Positions 9,237 to 17,998 of a stretch of 64,000 bases of DNA are shown here, one piece after another. A program made the position numbers and the translations under genes. The stretch is from Acinetobacter amyesii (GTDB lineage: Bacteria > Pseudomonadota > Gammaproteobacteria > Pseudomonadales > Moraxellaceae). Location: the NCBI RefSeq assembly GCF_002018365.1, contig NZ_MVKX01000002.1, forward strand, positions 62,001-126,000. Reading direction: 5' to 3'. The notes below the pieces were generated by a model. The model was not told the DNA's origin, did not search any database, and saw only the letters and a list, made by a program, of their open reading frames with translations. Every line of letters starts with the position of its first letter. Within the stretch, counting starts at the first letter, position 1.

Positions 9237-11282
9237 ATGGCTGCCGTCCATCAATTGCAAGGGGTTGGCAATGCCGCCGCTGCTTTACTTGAAAAACTAA
9301 ATATTTTCACGACAGATGATCTTTTGTTTCATCTGCCACGCGACTATGAAGATCGTAGCACGATCATCCCCATGAACCAATTGACCGTGGGCCGTAGTTA
9401 TTTACTGGAAGGCACAGTCAAAAGTATCGACTTTCCACCTGGTAAGCGTAAATCGATGGCCGCCCTACTGGATGACGACTGTGGCAAAGTTACTTTACGT
9501 TTTTACCATATCTACAAAGGCATTACTGATCGGGTAAAACCCGGCAATCGTTTACGGATTTTTGGTGAAGTCCGTGTTGGTGCTCGTGGCTTAGAAATGT
9601 ATCATCCTGAACTACAGGTCATCACTGAACACACGCCTTTACCTCAAACCCAACTCACTGCGATTTACCCTGCAACCGAAGGCTTAACACAGCCCAAACT
9701 GCGTGAATATGTCAAACAAGCACTACAACTATATAGTGATGACTTACCTGAATTATTGCCGGAAAAATTCACCAATGGCTATGCACTAAAACAGGCTTTG
9801 GACTATATTCATCATCCTCCTGTCGATGCCAATATGTTGCAACTGAGCCAAGGTTCTCACCCTGCACAGCAACGTTTAATTTTCGAAGAATTGGTTGCCC
9901 ATCAGGTCAGTTTGCTCAGCCGCCGTGCTTATATTCAACAAATCGAAGCACCGTCTTTTTCTGCAAGTAAGAACTTCACCAAACAACTTTTAAGTACACT
10001 ACCGTTTGAAATGACCGGCGCACAAAAACGCGTATCCAAAGAAATTGCGGTCGATCTGAAAAAAAACAAACCTATGCTGCGACTCGTACAAGGCGATGTG
10101 GGTGCAGGTAAAACCTTGGTCGCAGGCGTGGCTGCCTGTCATGCGCTCGAGGAAGGTTGGCAAGTGGCCATGATGGCGCCGACAGAAATTTTGGCCGAAC
10201 AACATTATCTAAATTTCAAAAAATGGTTTGAGCCTATGGGACTGACCGTGTCCTGGCTTTCAGGCAAGCAAAAAGGTAAAGCTCGAGCTGCAGCAGAACA
10301 AAGTATTCAAGATGGTTCCGCTAACTTAGTGGTCGGCACACATGCTTTATTTCAAGACAATGTTCAATTTGCCAAATTAGGTTTAGTGATTATTGATGAG
10401 CAACACCGTTTTGGTGTCGATCAGCGCTTGGCACTTCGGAACAAAGGTCTCAATGGCATGACACCGCATCAACTGGTGATGACAGCAACCCCTATTCCTC
10501 GTACCTTGGCGATGTCGGCTTATGGCGACTTAGACACCTCTGTCATTGATGAACTACCACCCGGTCGTACACCGATTCAAACAGTCACCATTCCACTTGA
10601 CCGTCGTGAAGAAGTACTACAGCGGATTGCCAGCAATTGTGCTGAAGGTAAACAAGCCTATTGGGTCTGTACCTTAGTGGAACAATCCGAAACCTTAGAT
10701 GCTCAGGCCGCTGAAGCGACTTTTAATGAAATTAAAGAACGCTTTCCAGACCTCAATATTGGCCTTGTTCACGGCAAAATGAAGGCCGATGAAAAGCAAG
10801 CAGTGATGCAGCAATTTAAAAATAATGAATTGCAATTACTGATTGCAACCACAGTGATTGAAGTCGGTGTTGACGTCCCAAATGCCTCGATCATGGTGAT
10901 TGAAAATGCAGAACGCTTAGGGCTTTCACAACTACATCAGCTACGTGGTCGTGTAGGACGTGGTGCAAAAGCCAGTTTCTGTGCCTTGCTGTATAAAAAT
11001 CCCTTATCGCAAAATGGGCAAGAGCGTTTACGCATTATGCGTGAGACCAATGACGGCTTTATTATTGCTGAAAAAGATTTGGAGATTCGCGGCCCCGGTG
11101 AGCTCCTCGGCACTAAACAAACGGGCGATATGGGCTTTCGTGTAGCAAAATTAGAGCGAGATGACCATTTACTCAATCAGGCCCACTATGTGGCTCAACA
11201 AGTCCTGAATGACTATCCTGCACAGGCTCAAGCGCTTTTAAAACGATGGCTGCCTGAAGCTCCTCGGTACGCCTATGTATAA
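9237..11282 (+). CDS. recG: ATP-dependent DNA helicase RecG
   Basis: The 681-residue protein remodels stalled replication forks and branched recombination intermediates. Domain order is normal: the N-terminal wedge/OB domain (about 1-240), then helicase motifs with Walker A GDVGAGKT near residue 286, Walker B/DExH IIDEQHRFG near residue 386, motif III MTATPIPRT, and the C-terminal helicase domain with motif VI QLRGRVGRG, followed by the TRG region GPGELLGTKQTGDMGFR. The length is close to E. coli RecG (693). GAGGGGAC lies just before the ATG. No terminator follows, and comF begins 142 bases later, so co-transcription is possible. Confidence 0.96.
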   Translation: MAAVHQLQGVGNAAAALLEKLNIFTTDDLLFHLPRDYEDRSTIIPMNQLTVGRSYLLEGTVKSIDFPPGKRKSMAALLDDDCGKVTLRFYHIYKGITDRVKPGNRLRIFGEVRVGARGLEMYHPELQVITEHTPLPQTQLTAIYPATEGLTQPKLREYVKQALQLYSDDLPELLPEKFTNGYALKQALDYIHHPPVDANMLQLSQGSHPAQQRLIFEELVAHQVSLLSRRAYIQQIEAPSFSASKNFTKQLLSTLPFEMTGAQKRVSKEIAVDLKKNKPMLRLVQGDVGAGKTLVAGVAACHALEEGWQVAMMAPTEILAEQHYLNFKKWFEPMGLTVSWLSGKQKGKARAAAEQSIQDGSANLVVGTHALFQDNVQFAKLGLVIIDEQHRFGVDQRLALRNKGLNGMTPHQLVMTATPIPRTLAMSAYGDLDTSVIDELPPGRTPIQTVTIPLDRREEVLQRIASNCAEGKQAYWVCTLVEQSETLDAQAAEATFNEIKERFPDLNIGLVHGKMKADEKQAVMQQFKNNELQLLIATTVIEVGVDVPNASIMVIENAERLGLSQLHQLRGRVGRGAKASFCALLYKNPLSQNGQERLRIMRETNDGFIIAEKDLEIRGPGELLGTKQTGDMGFRVAKLERDDHLLNQAHYVAQQVLNDYPAQAQALLKRWLPEAPRYAYV

Positions 11283-11424
11283 AATTTGGATGATGGATCG
11301 ATTATCCTAAAAATGTAGATTGGCTTTAACCAGTAAGCTTGTCGAACAGATTGCTGTGGTGTCGTGATTGCACTTCACAGTAATCTGTGCAAAATACTCA
11401 AAAAAGAATGATTAGAATAAAAAT

Positions 11425-12057
11425 ATGCTCCAATCTATCCAACACTTCATCCAAAAAGGAATGCAGAGCGTTTCCCCTTGCCTACTCTGTAGTATCGATC
11501 GACAACAACATCATTCGCTTTGTAACGATTGTTGGGAACAACTGCCATGGTTTAAACAAGTGGTTGATCGCCATGAACACAGCATCTCTTGTGCCTTTCA
11601 CTATGATTTCCCTATAGACCGCATCATCCAAAGCTATAAGTATGAGCAACAATTGCACTATCAAAATTTACTGGCACAAAGCCTTTTAAGCTTGCGCTTA
11701 GCTAGGGTTCAAGCCATCGTGCCCATGCCTATTTCAGTAGAACGCCTCAAAGACCGTGGGTACAACCAAATGCTACTCGTTGCACACATGATGGCAAAGC
11801 AATTGCGCATCCCTGTTTGGCAACCGGTGATTCGTCAAGTACAGCACGCTCAAAAAGGTTTAAGTCGGCTAGAACGCCTAGAAAATATCGAACAGCAATT
11901 TATTATCGACCCAACTGAAAAACGCCGTTTCCGTAAAGTCCTCATCATCGATGATGTGGTGACCACGGGGAGTTCAATCCATGCATTAAGTACGCTGTTA
12001 CATCAGCTACATTGCACGCAGGTATATGCCGCATGCATTGCTGCGGCACAGCCTTAG
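11425..12057 (+). CDS. comF: ComF-family phosphoribosyltransferase-like protein
   Basis: The 210-residue protein has an N-terminal zinc-finger-like cluster (CLLC and CNDCW within the first 45 residues) and a C-terminal PRPP-binding loop VLIIDDVVTTGSS near residue 172, the layout of ComF/GntX. ComF proteins are needed for natural transformation in several genera including Acinetobacter, where competence is common, but the biochemical role is not settled. No strong ribosome site is seen before the ATG. It follows recG with no visible terminator between them and may share its transcript. Confidence 0.85.
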   Translation: MLQSIQHFIQKGMQSVSPCLLCSIDRQQHHSLCNDCWEQLPWFKQVVDRHEHSISCAFHYDFPIDRIIQSYKYEQQLHYQNLLAQSLLSLRLARVQAIVPMPISVERLKDRGYNQMLLVAHMMAKQLRIPVWQPVIRQVQHAQKGLSRLERLENIEQQFIIDPTEKRRFRKVLIIDDVVTTGSSIHALSTLLHQLHCTQVYAACIAAAQP

Positions 12058-12103
12058 TTTCTAACATCAACCACTAATAAAGAAACTGAGCAAGCGAAGC
12101 GGT

Positions 12104-12514
12104 TTAGCTTTCAGCAAGAGATCGCTCCTGCTGCTTCACCCAAGGAATCACCACCTCACGTGTTAAAGGTGCGAGTTTTGTTTGTGTATCATCTAAGCTG
12201 ACCCATTGCATCGCTGCAATTTCCGCATCAATTTTCGGTTCACCTTGCAACTGGACCAGATAGACATAACTCACCAATAGATGATCGGCTTCGTTGGCAG
12301 CGGCGGTTTCAAAACGACCAATGAATTGCTCAATCTGCGCAGCGCAGCCTATTTCTTCCTGAATTTCACGCAGCATGGTAATTTCAGGGGCTTCATTGGG
12401 TTCTAACTTGCCACCCACTTGCATAAAGAATGCCGTGTGTTTTTTACGAACCACTAAAAGTTCATGCTGTTCATTTAGAATAATGGCTGCGGCTACAGTA
12501 ATAGTTTTCATCAA
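12104..12514 (-). CDS. NUDIX hydrolase
   Basis: The 136-residue protein contains a full Nudix box (G-x5-E-x7-REIQEEIGC) at about residues 35-57, which binds the divalent metal and pyrophosphate. Upstream, ILNEQHELLVVRKK and FFMQVGGKLEPNE are typical of small MutT-like housecleaning enzymes acting on nucleoside diphosphate derivatives. The exact substrate cannot be read. Its ATG overlaps the stop of the LOG-family gene by four bases (12511-12514), so the two are translationally coupled. Confidence 0.85.
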   Translation of the reverse strand: MMKTITVAAAIILNEQHELLVVRKKHTAFFMQVGGKLEPNEAPEITMLREIQEEIGCAAQIEQFIGRFETAAANEADHLLVSYVYLVQLQGEPKIDAEIAAMQWVSLDDTQTKLAPLTREVVIPWVKQQERSLAES

Positions 12515-13116
12515 TCTTGTTCCAAATCCGCGATAAAGGCTGTACGTTCAACCATGCCCCATTTCGGCTCTGGCGCAGTGAAATGTTGAAACTTTTCAAC
12601 AATCGTTTCAATATTATCTTCTGCAATTAAGCCTTCGATAAAACGCGGATGGGTAAAGCCTTTTTCTGCGGTAGTTTTCAGAAAATTCAATAAATCGTCA
12701 TAAAAACCATCTACATTGAGAAAGGCACATGGCTTTAAATGAATGCCCAATTGAGCCCACGTCCACTGCTCAAAAATTTCCTCTAAAGTCCCTGCTCCAC
12801 CTGGAATCGCCACAAAACCATCCGAGAGTTCAGACATTTTAGTTTTCCGTTGTTGCATATTTTCTACCACATGCAATTCGGTTAAATCTGGATGCGCCAA
12901 TTCTTTATCGACCAAGACTTTTGGAATCACCCCAATGACTTGCCCGCCTGCACGCAAAGCACTATCTGCCACAACCCCCATCAAACCTGAACGACCACCA
13001 CCATAGACCAGTGTGATGCCTTGTGCCGCCAAATGACGACCGACTTTTTCAGCCACCTGTAAATAGGCAGGCTTGTTACCAAGGGCGGAACCACAGAAAA
13101 TTGCGATAGATTTCAT
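12511..13116 (-). CDS. LOG family protein (nucleoside-5'-monophosphate phosphoribohydrolase type)
   Basis: The 201-residue protein belongs to the Lonely-Guy/TIGR00730 family, often mis-annotated as lysine decarboxylase. The family motif PGGAGTLEE is present near residues 104-112, after the phosphate-binding start IAIFCGSALG and YGGGRSGLMG. Characterised homologues release the base from cytokinin or other nucleoside monophosphates. It is the first gene of a two-gene minus-strand unit with the Nudix hydrolase, and both roles are compatible with nucleotide salvage or clean-up. Confidence 0.85.
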   Translation of the reverse strand: MKSIAIFCGSALGNKPAYLQVAEKVGRHLAAQGITLVYGGGRSGLMGVVADSALRAGGQVIGVIPKVLVDKELAHPDLTELHVVENMQQRKTKMSELSDGFVAIPGGAGTLEEIFEQWTWAQLGIHLKPCAFLNVDGFYDDLLNFLKTTAEKGFTHPRFIEGLIAEDNIETIVEKFQHFTAPEPKWGMVERTAFIADLEQD

Positions 13117-13271
13117 TTATAATCACCATCAGATCAGGAACGCTATGCTGGAAAAATCAACTTTAAACAGATTTTTTCATAAAATAAGCATTAGAACAGT
13201 GTTTTTCAGCAAATCCTTGTCTAAAATACACCCATTCATTTTTAACTTACTGCGCAAGGGGAAAAGACAAC

Positions 13272-14285
13272 ATGCTTGAAGCCTTTTACGCCACAGAGCG
13301 CGGTAGCCTGGAAGATGTCACCATCAATGGTGACTTCGATTTACATCAGGATTTAGTCTGGCTCGATCTCATTGCCCCGTCTCAGGAAGAGCAGCAATGG
13401 ATTATGGATGCCTATGATCAAAATTTACCCACATTAAAATCATTAGAAGATATTTCGTCGAGTGCACGATTCTACCGTGATGACGATGGTATTTTGCATA
13501 TCAGCACCTATTTTTTAACGAAAAATAAAAATTTTCAGGTCGATGGCGAACCCGAAGAAAATGCCAGCACCTTAGCTACAGTACAAACAGTTGCCTTTAT
13601 TTTGCATAAAGAGCGCTTATTCACTTTACGGGGTGAAAAGCTGGTGGCTTTCCGTGCCTTTCGTGCGCGCGCGCGTCGTAATGACTATGAAATTGACTAT
13701 AAAGATCCAACTTGGATTTTATTGGGTCTTTTAGAAGCCAAACTTGATGAGCTTGCGGATATCTTGGAAGATATCCACAAGGACTTAGAAAAATATTCCA
13801 CAGAAGTGCTGAATAACCGTCATCGTGAGATGATTTTAGACTTAGATGACATGATTACCCGACTTGCGCATTTAGAAGATATGCTCGGGAAAGCTCAGCT
13901 GTGTCTGATCGACTTACGTCGTGTTCTCACCTTCCTGTCACGACCTCGCGCATTAGGCAGTCATATTTATGATGCCGACATCCGAGAGCTCAGTGAAGAT
14001 GTACGCTCTCTTGTTGAGCATGATGCCTTCTTGTTCCAAAAGGTTCGATTCTTACTGGATACCACTTCTGGGTTCATTAACACCGAACAGAACGATACGA
14101 TTCGTCGATTCTCGATTTTACCAAGTATGCTTGCGCCACCGATGTTAGTGGCCAGTGTCTATGGGATGAACACCGATGTACTGCCCTTCGCGCATGGTAC
14201 AACCAGTTTTATTGTGGTCAGCTTAATCATCGTGGCATTCTTTATTGGTCCATTGATGTACTTCCGCTGGAAGAAATGGATTTAA
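13272..14285 (+). CDS. corA: CorA-family divalent cation transporter
   Basis: The 337-residue protein has a large soluble N-terminal domain with an acidic long helix (residues about 150-260) and two C-terminal membrane segments separated by the signature loop. The first segment (about 285-303) ends in YGMN, the GMN motif of Mg2+/Co2+/Ni2+ CorA channels; the second is SFIVVSLIIVAFFIGPLMYF. The protein ends in a basic WKKW tail on the cytoplasmic side, as expected. AAGGGGAA lies about ten bases before the ATG. Zn2+-specific ZntB usually lacks GMN in this form, so a CorA assignment is favoured. Confidence 0.85.
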   Translation: MLEAFYATERGSLEDVTINGDFDLHQDLVWLDLIAPSQEEQQWIMDAYDQNLPTLKSLEDISSSARFYRDDDGILHISTYFLTKNKNFQVDGEPEENASTLATVQTVAFILHKERLFTLRGEKLVAFRAFRARARRNDYEIDYKDPTWILLGLLEAKLDELADILEDIHKDLEKYSTEVLNNRHREMILDLDDMITRLAHLEDMLGKAQLCLIDLRRVLTFLSRPRALGSHIYDADIRELSEDVRSLVEHDAFLFQKVRFLLDTTSGFINTEQNDTIRRFSILPSMLAPPMLVASVYGMNTDVLPFAHGTTSFIVVSLIIVAFFIGPLMYFRWKKWI

Positions 14286-14331
14286 TCCTTTCCTATTGCG
14301 TAGACTTGCGAGAGTTTCTTGTCCCGCTCAA

Positions 14332-14361
14332 ATAAAAAAAACACCTTACGGTGCTTTTTTT
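14332..14361. terminator. Bidirectional terminator between corA and mlaB
   Basis: A short CACC/GGTG stem (14342-14345 and 14350-14353) is extended by A7/T7 tracts on either side. It lies between the convergent corA and mla operons and can serve both. Confidence 0.75.
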
Positions 14362-14363
14362 AT

Positions 14364-14651
14364 TTAGATCAATTGCAAGTCATGCTCAAGATGACAGGCT
14401 TGAATAATCTTCATCATTTTTTCAGGGACTGCTTTAAACTGCAAACCTTGCACTTTTGGCGTTTGACGTAACCAACGAACCAAAACAGCTAAAGCTAAAG
14501 TACTGCCATGCTCAAGCTCAGCAAGATTGACCACTAAGGGAAAAGCTTGCTGTTGTTGAATCAACTTCAAGCCGTCTTGATAATACAATTCGGCATTGTT
14601 GTAATCGATTTTGCCTGAAACCATCAATTCTTGTTGATGAAGTTTAATCAC
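14364..14651 (-). CDS. mlaB: STAS-domain protein MlaB, lipid-asymmetry ABC transporter subunit
   Basis: The 95-residue protein is a small STAS domain. In the Mla system MlaB binds the MlaF ATPase and stabilises the inner membrane MlaFEDB complex. The visible STAS features are an N-terminal strand, LVVNLAELEHGSTLALAVLVRW around the conserved Ser/Thr site, and a C-terminal amphipathic helix. It is the last gene of the minus-strand mlaF-E-D-C-B operon, 12 bases after mlaC, and its identification rests on both fold and position. Confidence 0.88.
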   Translation of the reverse strand: MIKLHQQELMVSGKIDYNNAELYYQDGLKLIQQQQAFPLVVNLAELEHGSTLALAVLVRWLRQTPKVQGLQFKAVPEKMMKIIQACHLEHDLQLI

Positions 14652-14663
14652 ACATCACCTATC

Positions 14664-15299
14664 TTATTTTTTCTTGTCCAATGCTGCATCAGCATCAGGT
14701 TTGAAGTTCGCAATTGCTTTATCAATGTTACCGCCATTACGTTTTACAGTCGCCGCAAACTGATTACGGAATTGTAAGCCTAGGTCGATACCCGAAACGT
14801 TGATATTACGGATTTTCCATTGTGAACCTTTATCCGCCAACTGGAAAGAGACTGGAATTTTTTCACCGTTGTTATGGAAATCAATCGTTACAACAGGGTT
14901 CTTACTGTTCGACGCTTTATATGGACGCATGCTATACGTTTGGTTACTAAACTTGGCAAAAGCTGAACCATAGTTTTCGATCAGTGTTGCACGGAAGTTA
15001 CGTTCAAACTGCGCACGTTGAGCCGCTGAGCTGTATTGATTCGTTGCATACGTACCCATCACGATACGTGTGAACGCTTGTGAATCGATATACGGGTCTA
15101 AGTTTTGACGAACAATCGTTTTCACAGCCGCAGGGTTATTTTGTAGTTTTGCGTGGTCTGCTTTTAAACGTGTAATGAGGCCATCAGCCACTTTTTTTAC
15201 AAATGCAGGTGGTGCTTCGCTTGGAGCAGCAAAAGCTGTACCTGCCATCATAGTTGATAAGATACTTGCTGTAAGCGTATGTTTTAACAATGTGTTCAC
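14664..15299 (-). CDS. mlaC: Periplasmic phospholipid-binding protein MlaC
   Basis: The 211-residue protein (family Tol_Tol_Ttg2/MlaC) has an N-terminal signal peptide ending at about AFA (residues 23-25). It carries phospholipids across the periplasm between the outer membrane MlaA complex and the inner membrane MlaFEDB complex. Conserved family stretches include the IVRQNLDPYIDSQAFTRIVMG helix region and a C-terminal beta-rich part with KIRNINVSGIDLG. It sits between mlaD and mlaB in the operon. Confidence 0.92.
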   Translation of the reverse strand: MNTLLKHTLTASILSTMMAGTAFAAPSEAPPAFVKKVADGLITRLKADHAKLQNNPAAVKTIVRQNLDPYIDSQAFTRIVMGTYATNQYSSAAQRAQFERNFRATLIENYGSAFAKFSNQTYSMRPYKASNSKNPVVTIDFHNNGEKIPVSFQLADKGSQWKIRNINVSGIDLGLQFRNQFAATVKRNGGNIDKAIANFKPDADAALDKKK

Positions 15300-15316
15300 T
15301 TAATTTCTCCTAAAAA

Positions 15317-15997
15317 TTATTCAACAAATGCAGGTTCTTCTGCCGTTGTTGTGTCAGCAGCTTCTGTTTTTTGTTCAGCTTCTGCTGTGCTGTCAGATTT
15401 GTTCCCTGCACCACCGGTCACAAATTTAGACACCAAATCTTCGATTTCCATCGTACCTTGGGTATTACCAATTTGGTCACCACGTTTTAAGAAGTTGACA
15501 CCACCACCCGGTACAATTTTCAAATATTTCTCACCCAATAAACCATTGGTTGCCACCATAATGTAAGCATCTTCATCGATATTGGTGATGGATTTCATGT
15601 TAGCAATCAGTTGCTGTTCCATTTCTTTTTGTTTCGCAGGTGTTGCTGCTTCATAATCTGATGTGTAACGCAGTTCTTCGAGTGCATTCTTTTGCACTTC
15701 TTTTAATTGTTCTGCGTTATAAGAGGTTAATGAGCCATCCATAATCAGATGTGCTGTCACTAAGCGCGTCACAGGATCGAGTTTCAACGACTCCACTTGA
15801 CCGACTTTAACACCGCTTAAGGTGACTTTGGCACGGGGTTTAATCCCGTTTACATTTTCAAATGTCGCGGTCAATTCATAACTGTCTTCGATGTTATTGC
15901 CGACCAAACCACTCACACGCATCGCCAAGAAGAAAATAGCGATAGCAAAAAGAATGACAAAAAAACCGACGGCCAGTTCACTCGTACGTGATTTCAT
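15317..15997 (-). CDS. mlaD: MCE-domain substrate-binding protein MlaD
   Basis: The 226-residue protein has one N-terminal membrane anchor (VGFFVILFAIAIFFLAM) followed by a single MCE domain with VNGIKPRAKVTLSGVKVG. It forms the hexameric lipid tunnel of the MlaFEDB complex. The start [11 protein letters not shown] at 15997 is chosen because its ATG overlaps the mlaE stop as TAATG with a GGAGG site upstream. An in-frame extension of 50 residues reading into mlaE has no MlaD character. Relative to E. coli it has an insertion in the middle (about residues 77-115) and a charged C-terminal tail rich in Ala, Glu and Thr. Confidence 0.93.
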   Translation of the reverse strand: MKSRTSELAVGFFVILFAIAIFFLAMRVSGLVGNNIEDSYELTATFENVNGIKPRAKVTLSGVKVGQVESLKLDPVTRLVTAHLIMDGSLTSYNAEQLKEVQKNALEELRYTSDYEAATPAKQKEMEQQLIANMKSITNIDEDAYIMVATNGLLGEKYLKIVPGGGVNFLKRGDQIGNTQGTMEIEDLVSKFVTGGAGNKSDSTAEAEQKTEAADTTTAEEPAFVE

Positions 15998-16776
15998 TAA
16001 ATACCTCCGAACATGACCGCAGTCAACACGAAATCTGATCCTAAAACACACAACGAAGAATACACGACAGTACGTGTGGTCGACGTTGCAATACCTTCTG
16101 AAGTTGGGACACAGGCATAACCCTGATAGACCGCAATCCAAGTACAAATTAATGCAAAAACAAAACTTTTGATGATGGTGCCATTAAAGACGTCTTTAAA
16201 GAATTGCACACTGTTCTCGATGCCACTCCAATAAGAGCCTTCATCTGCACCCAGAAAATCAACACCCACCAATTTACCACCCATGATGCCGACCGCAGCG
16301 AAAATCACCGACAACATTGGCAAGCTAAAAATACCAGCCCAAAGTCGAGGCGAGATCACTCGTTTTAATGGATCGACCCCGATCATTTCCATACTCGACA
16401 ACTGCTCAGTGGCTTTCATCAAACCAATTTCAGCCGTTAAAGCTGAACCTGCACGACCTGCAAAGAGTAAAGCCGCAACCACAGGTGCAAGTTCACGCAA
16501 TAAAGTCAGTGCAACTGCGGTGCCGAGCATCGCTTCACTACCAAAGGTCGACAGAATGCTATACATCTGCAAACCCAGTACCGAGCCAATAAATAAGCCA
16601 GATACCACAATAATCAGTAATGAAAGTACACCAACACGGTACATCTGATAAATAAACAATTTCACGCCAAGTAAAGTCGGCATGGAAAAAAGAATCTGCA
16701 GCAACATAATGGTTGCTACGCCGATTCCTCGAACACGTTCAATGACGCGTCTACCTAATGCGGCAATAGCATTCAT
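15997..16776 (-). CDS. mlaE: Lipid-asymmetry ABC transporter permease MlaE
   Basis: The 259-residue integral membrane protein has the MlaE/permease family pattern of five to six membrane segments, with a conserved [26 protein letters not shown] core (about residues 90-111) followed by [18 protein letters not shown], the coupling helix facing MlaF. It is the transmembrane channel part of the phospholipid transporter. Its ATG overlaps the mlaF stop by four bases and its stop overlaps the mlaD start by one base, so the three are tightly coupled. Confidence 0.93.
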   Translation of the reverse strand: MNAIAALGRRVIERVRGIGVATIMLLQILFSMPTLLGVKLFIYQMYRVGVLSLLIIVVSGLFIGSVLGLQMYSILSTFGSEAMLGTAVALTLLRELAPVVAALLFAGRAGSALTAEIGLMKATEQLSSMEMIGVDPLKRVISPRLWAGIFSLPMLSVIFAAVGIMGGKLVGVDFLGADEGSYWSGIENSVQFFKDVFNGTIIKSFVFALICTWIAVYQGYACVPTSEGIATSTTRTVVYSSLCVLGSDFVLTAVMFGGI

Positions 16777-17591
16777 GAACGAACCTCATGATTTAAATAG
16801 GGCTGATGACTGAATTGATAATCGACCGGACCTTCTACCGAACCCGTCAAGAACTGCTTCACAAAAGGCGAAGCATGTGCTTTTAACTGCTCAGGTGTTC
16901 CCTCGCCCTGCACTTTCCCTTCAGCCACCACATAGATGTAATCTGCAATTGATAATGTTTCAGCCACATCATGCGAAACAATAATCGTGGTTAGATCTAA
17001 AGCTTCACGTAGCGAACGAATCAAGCGAGTTAATACCCCCATCACAATCGGATCTTGCCCTGCAAAGGGTTCATCATACATGATCAACTCAGGGTCAAGT
17101 GCAATTGCACGGGCCAAAGCCACACGACGATTCATACCACCTGAAAGTTCAGAGGGCATCATTTGTTCTGCGCCGCGTAAACCAACCGACTCTAATTTCA
17201 ACGCAACAATTTCTGCGATCAAATGCTCTGGCAACTTGGTATGCGCACGAATTGGAAAGGCTACGTTTTCATACACCGACATATCGGTAAATAATGCGCC
17301 GCTCTGAAACAACATCCCCATACGCGCACGCGCAGCGAAGAGCTCCTGACGTGACATCTGTGCAATGTTTTGCCCATCAAGCAACACTTCTCCACTATCG
17401 GGAGTCAATTGACCACCAATTAAACGGAGTAAAGTCGTTTTACCTGTACCAGATGGACCCATAATTGCAGTGATCTGACCACGACGAATTTTTAAACTGA
17501 CATTGTCATAAATGACGCGCTCTCCTCGCTTAAAACTCAGGTTTTTCACTTCGATCAGTGCCTGAGTCTGAGAAGACGTTTGATTATTCAT
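16773..17591 (-). CDS. mlaF: Lipid-asymmetry ABC transporter ATPase MlaF
   Basis: The 272-residue ATP-binding protein powers the Mla phospholipid transporter. All ABC motifs are present: Walker [10 protein letters not shown], signature ELSGGMNRR, Walker B LIMYDEPF and the switch His in IIVSHD. The C-terminal extension (about 30 residues after KQFLTGS) is typical of MlaF. The Met at 17591 gives the usual family length. A longer reading from 17627 adds 12 residues with no better ribosome site, so the start is not certain. It is the first gene of the operon. Confidence 0.9.
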   Translation of the reverse strand: MNNQTSSQTQALIEVKNLSFKRGERVIYDNVSLKIRRGQITAIMGPSGTGKTTLLRLIGGQLTPDSGEVLLDGQNIAQMSRQELFAARARMGMLFQSGALFTDMSVYENVAFPIRAHTKLPEHLIAEIVALKLESVGLRGAEQMMPSELSGGMNRRVALARAIALDPELIMYDEPFAGQDPIVMGVLTRLIRSLREALDLTTIIVSHDVAETLSIADYIYVVAEGKVQGEGTPEQLKAHASPFVKQFLTGSVEGPVDYQFSHQPYLNHEVRS

Positions 17592-17944
17592 AGCTGAGGA
17601 TTTTCCTGCATTTTTTTCAGCATGCATACTATAAAGGATTGAAGTTTAAAATGTTACCATTGCATGAGCGCATATCCCTGCATTCCATCAGGTAAATTGT
17701 TTTTTATTATTAATGCGATTTTATAGAGGGTGATTTCAACCCAATAGAAGAATTTAGTTAAAATAATTGTATATATAGTAAACGATATTACACAATAAGA
17801 GTGTCAAACCGATATAAGGCATAAGTACCTCGATCATTACTGTACGCATATTTGCCAACGCGTTTCCGTTCATATTAATTATCATTAAACACATAAAGTT
17901 TGATCAAGTATACATTTTTCTGATTAAAAAGCTAATTTAAATCC
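17592..17944. other. Non-coding region upstream of the mla operon
   Basis: About 350 bases between mlaF and the helicase terminator. It is AT-rich and should hold the mla promoter on the minus strand. I see a TATAGT-like -10 candidate at 17630-17635 but no convincing -35. No gene, repeat or RNA motif is recognised. Confidence 0.4.
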
Positions 17945-17977
17945 ATAAAAAAAACCGGTGTTTCCACCGGTTTTTTC
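17945..17977 (-). terminator. Terminator of the DEAD-box helicase gene
   Basis: A perfect 9-bp stem AAACCGGTG/CACCGGTTT (17952-17960 and 17965-17973) with a four-base loop has A and T tracts outside. On the minus strand it ends the helicase transcript 25 bases after the stop. Confidence 0.9.
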
Positions 17978-17998
17978 GATATTTCTTTCGAAATTCAA

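Noticed and set aside
15998..16147. 50-residue N-terminal extension of MlaD
   Set aside because: It reads through mlaE in another frame; the internal ATG with GGAGG and the TAATG overlap is the right start.
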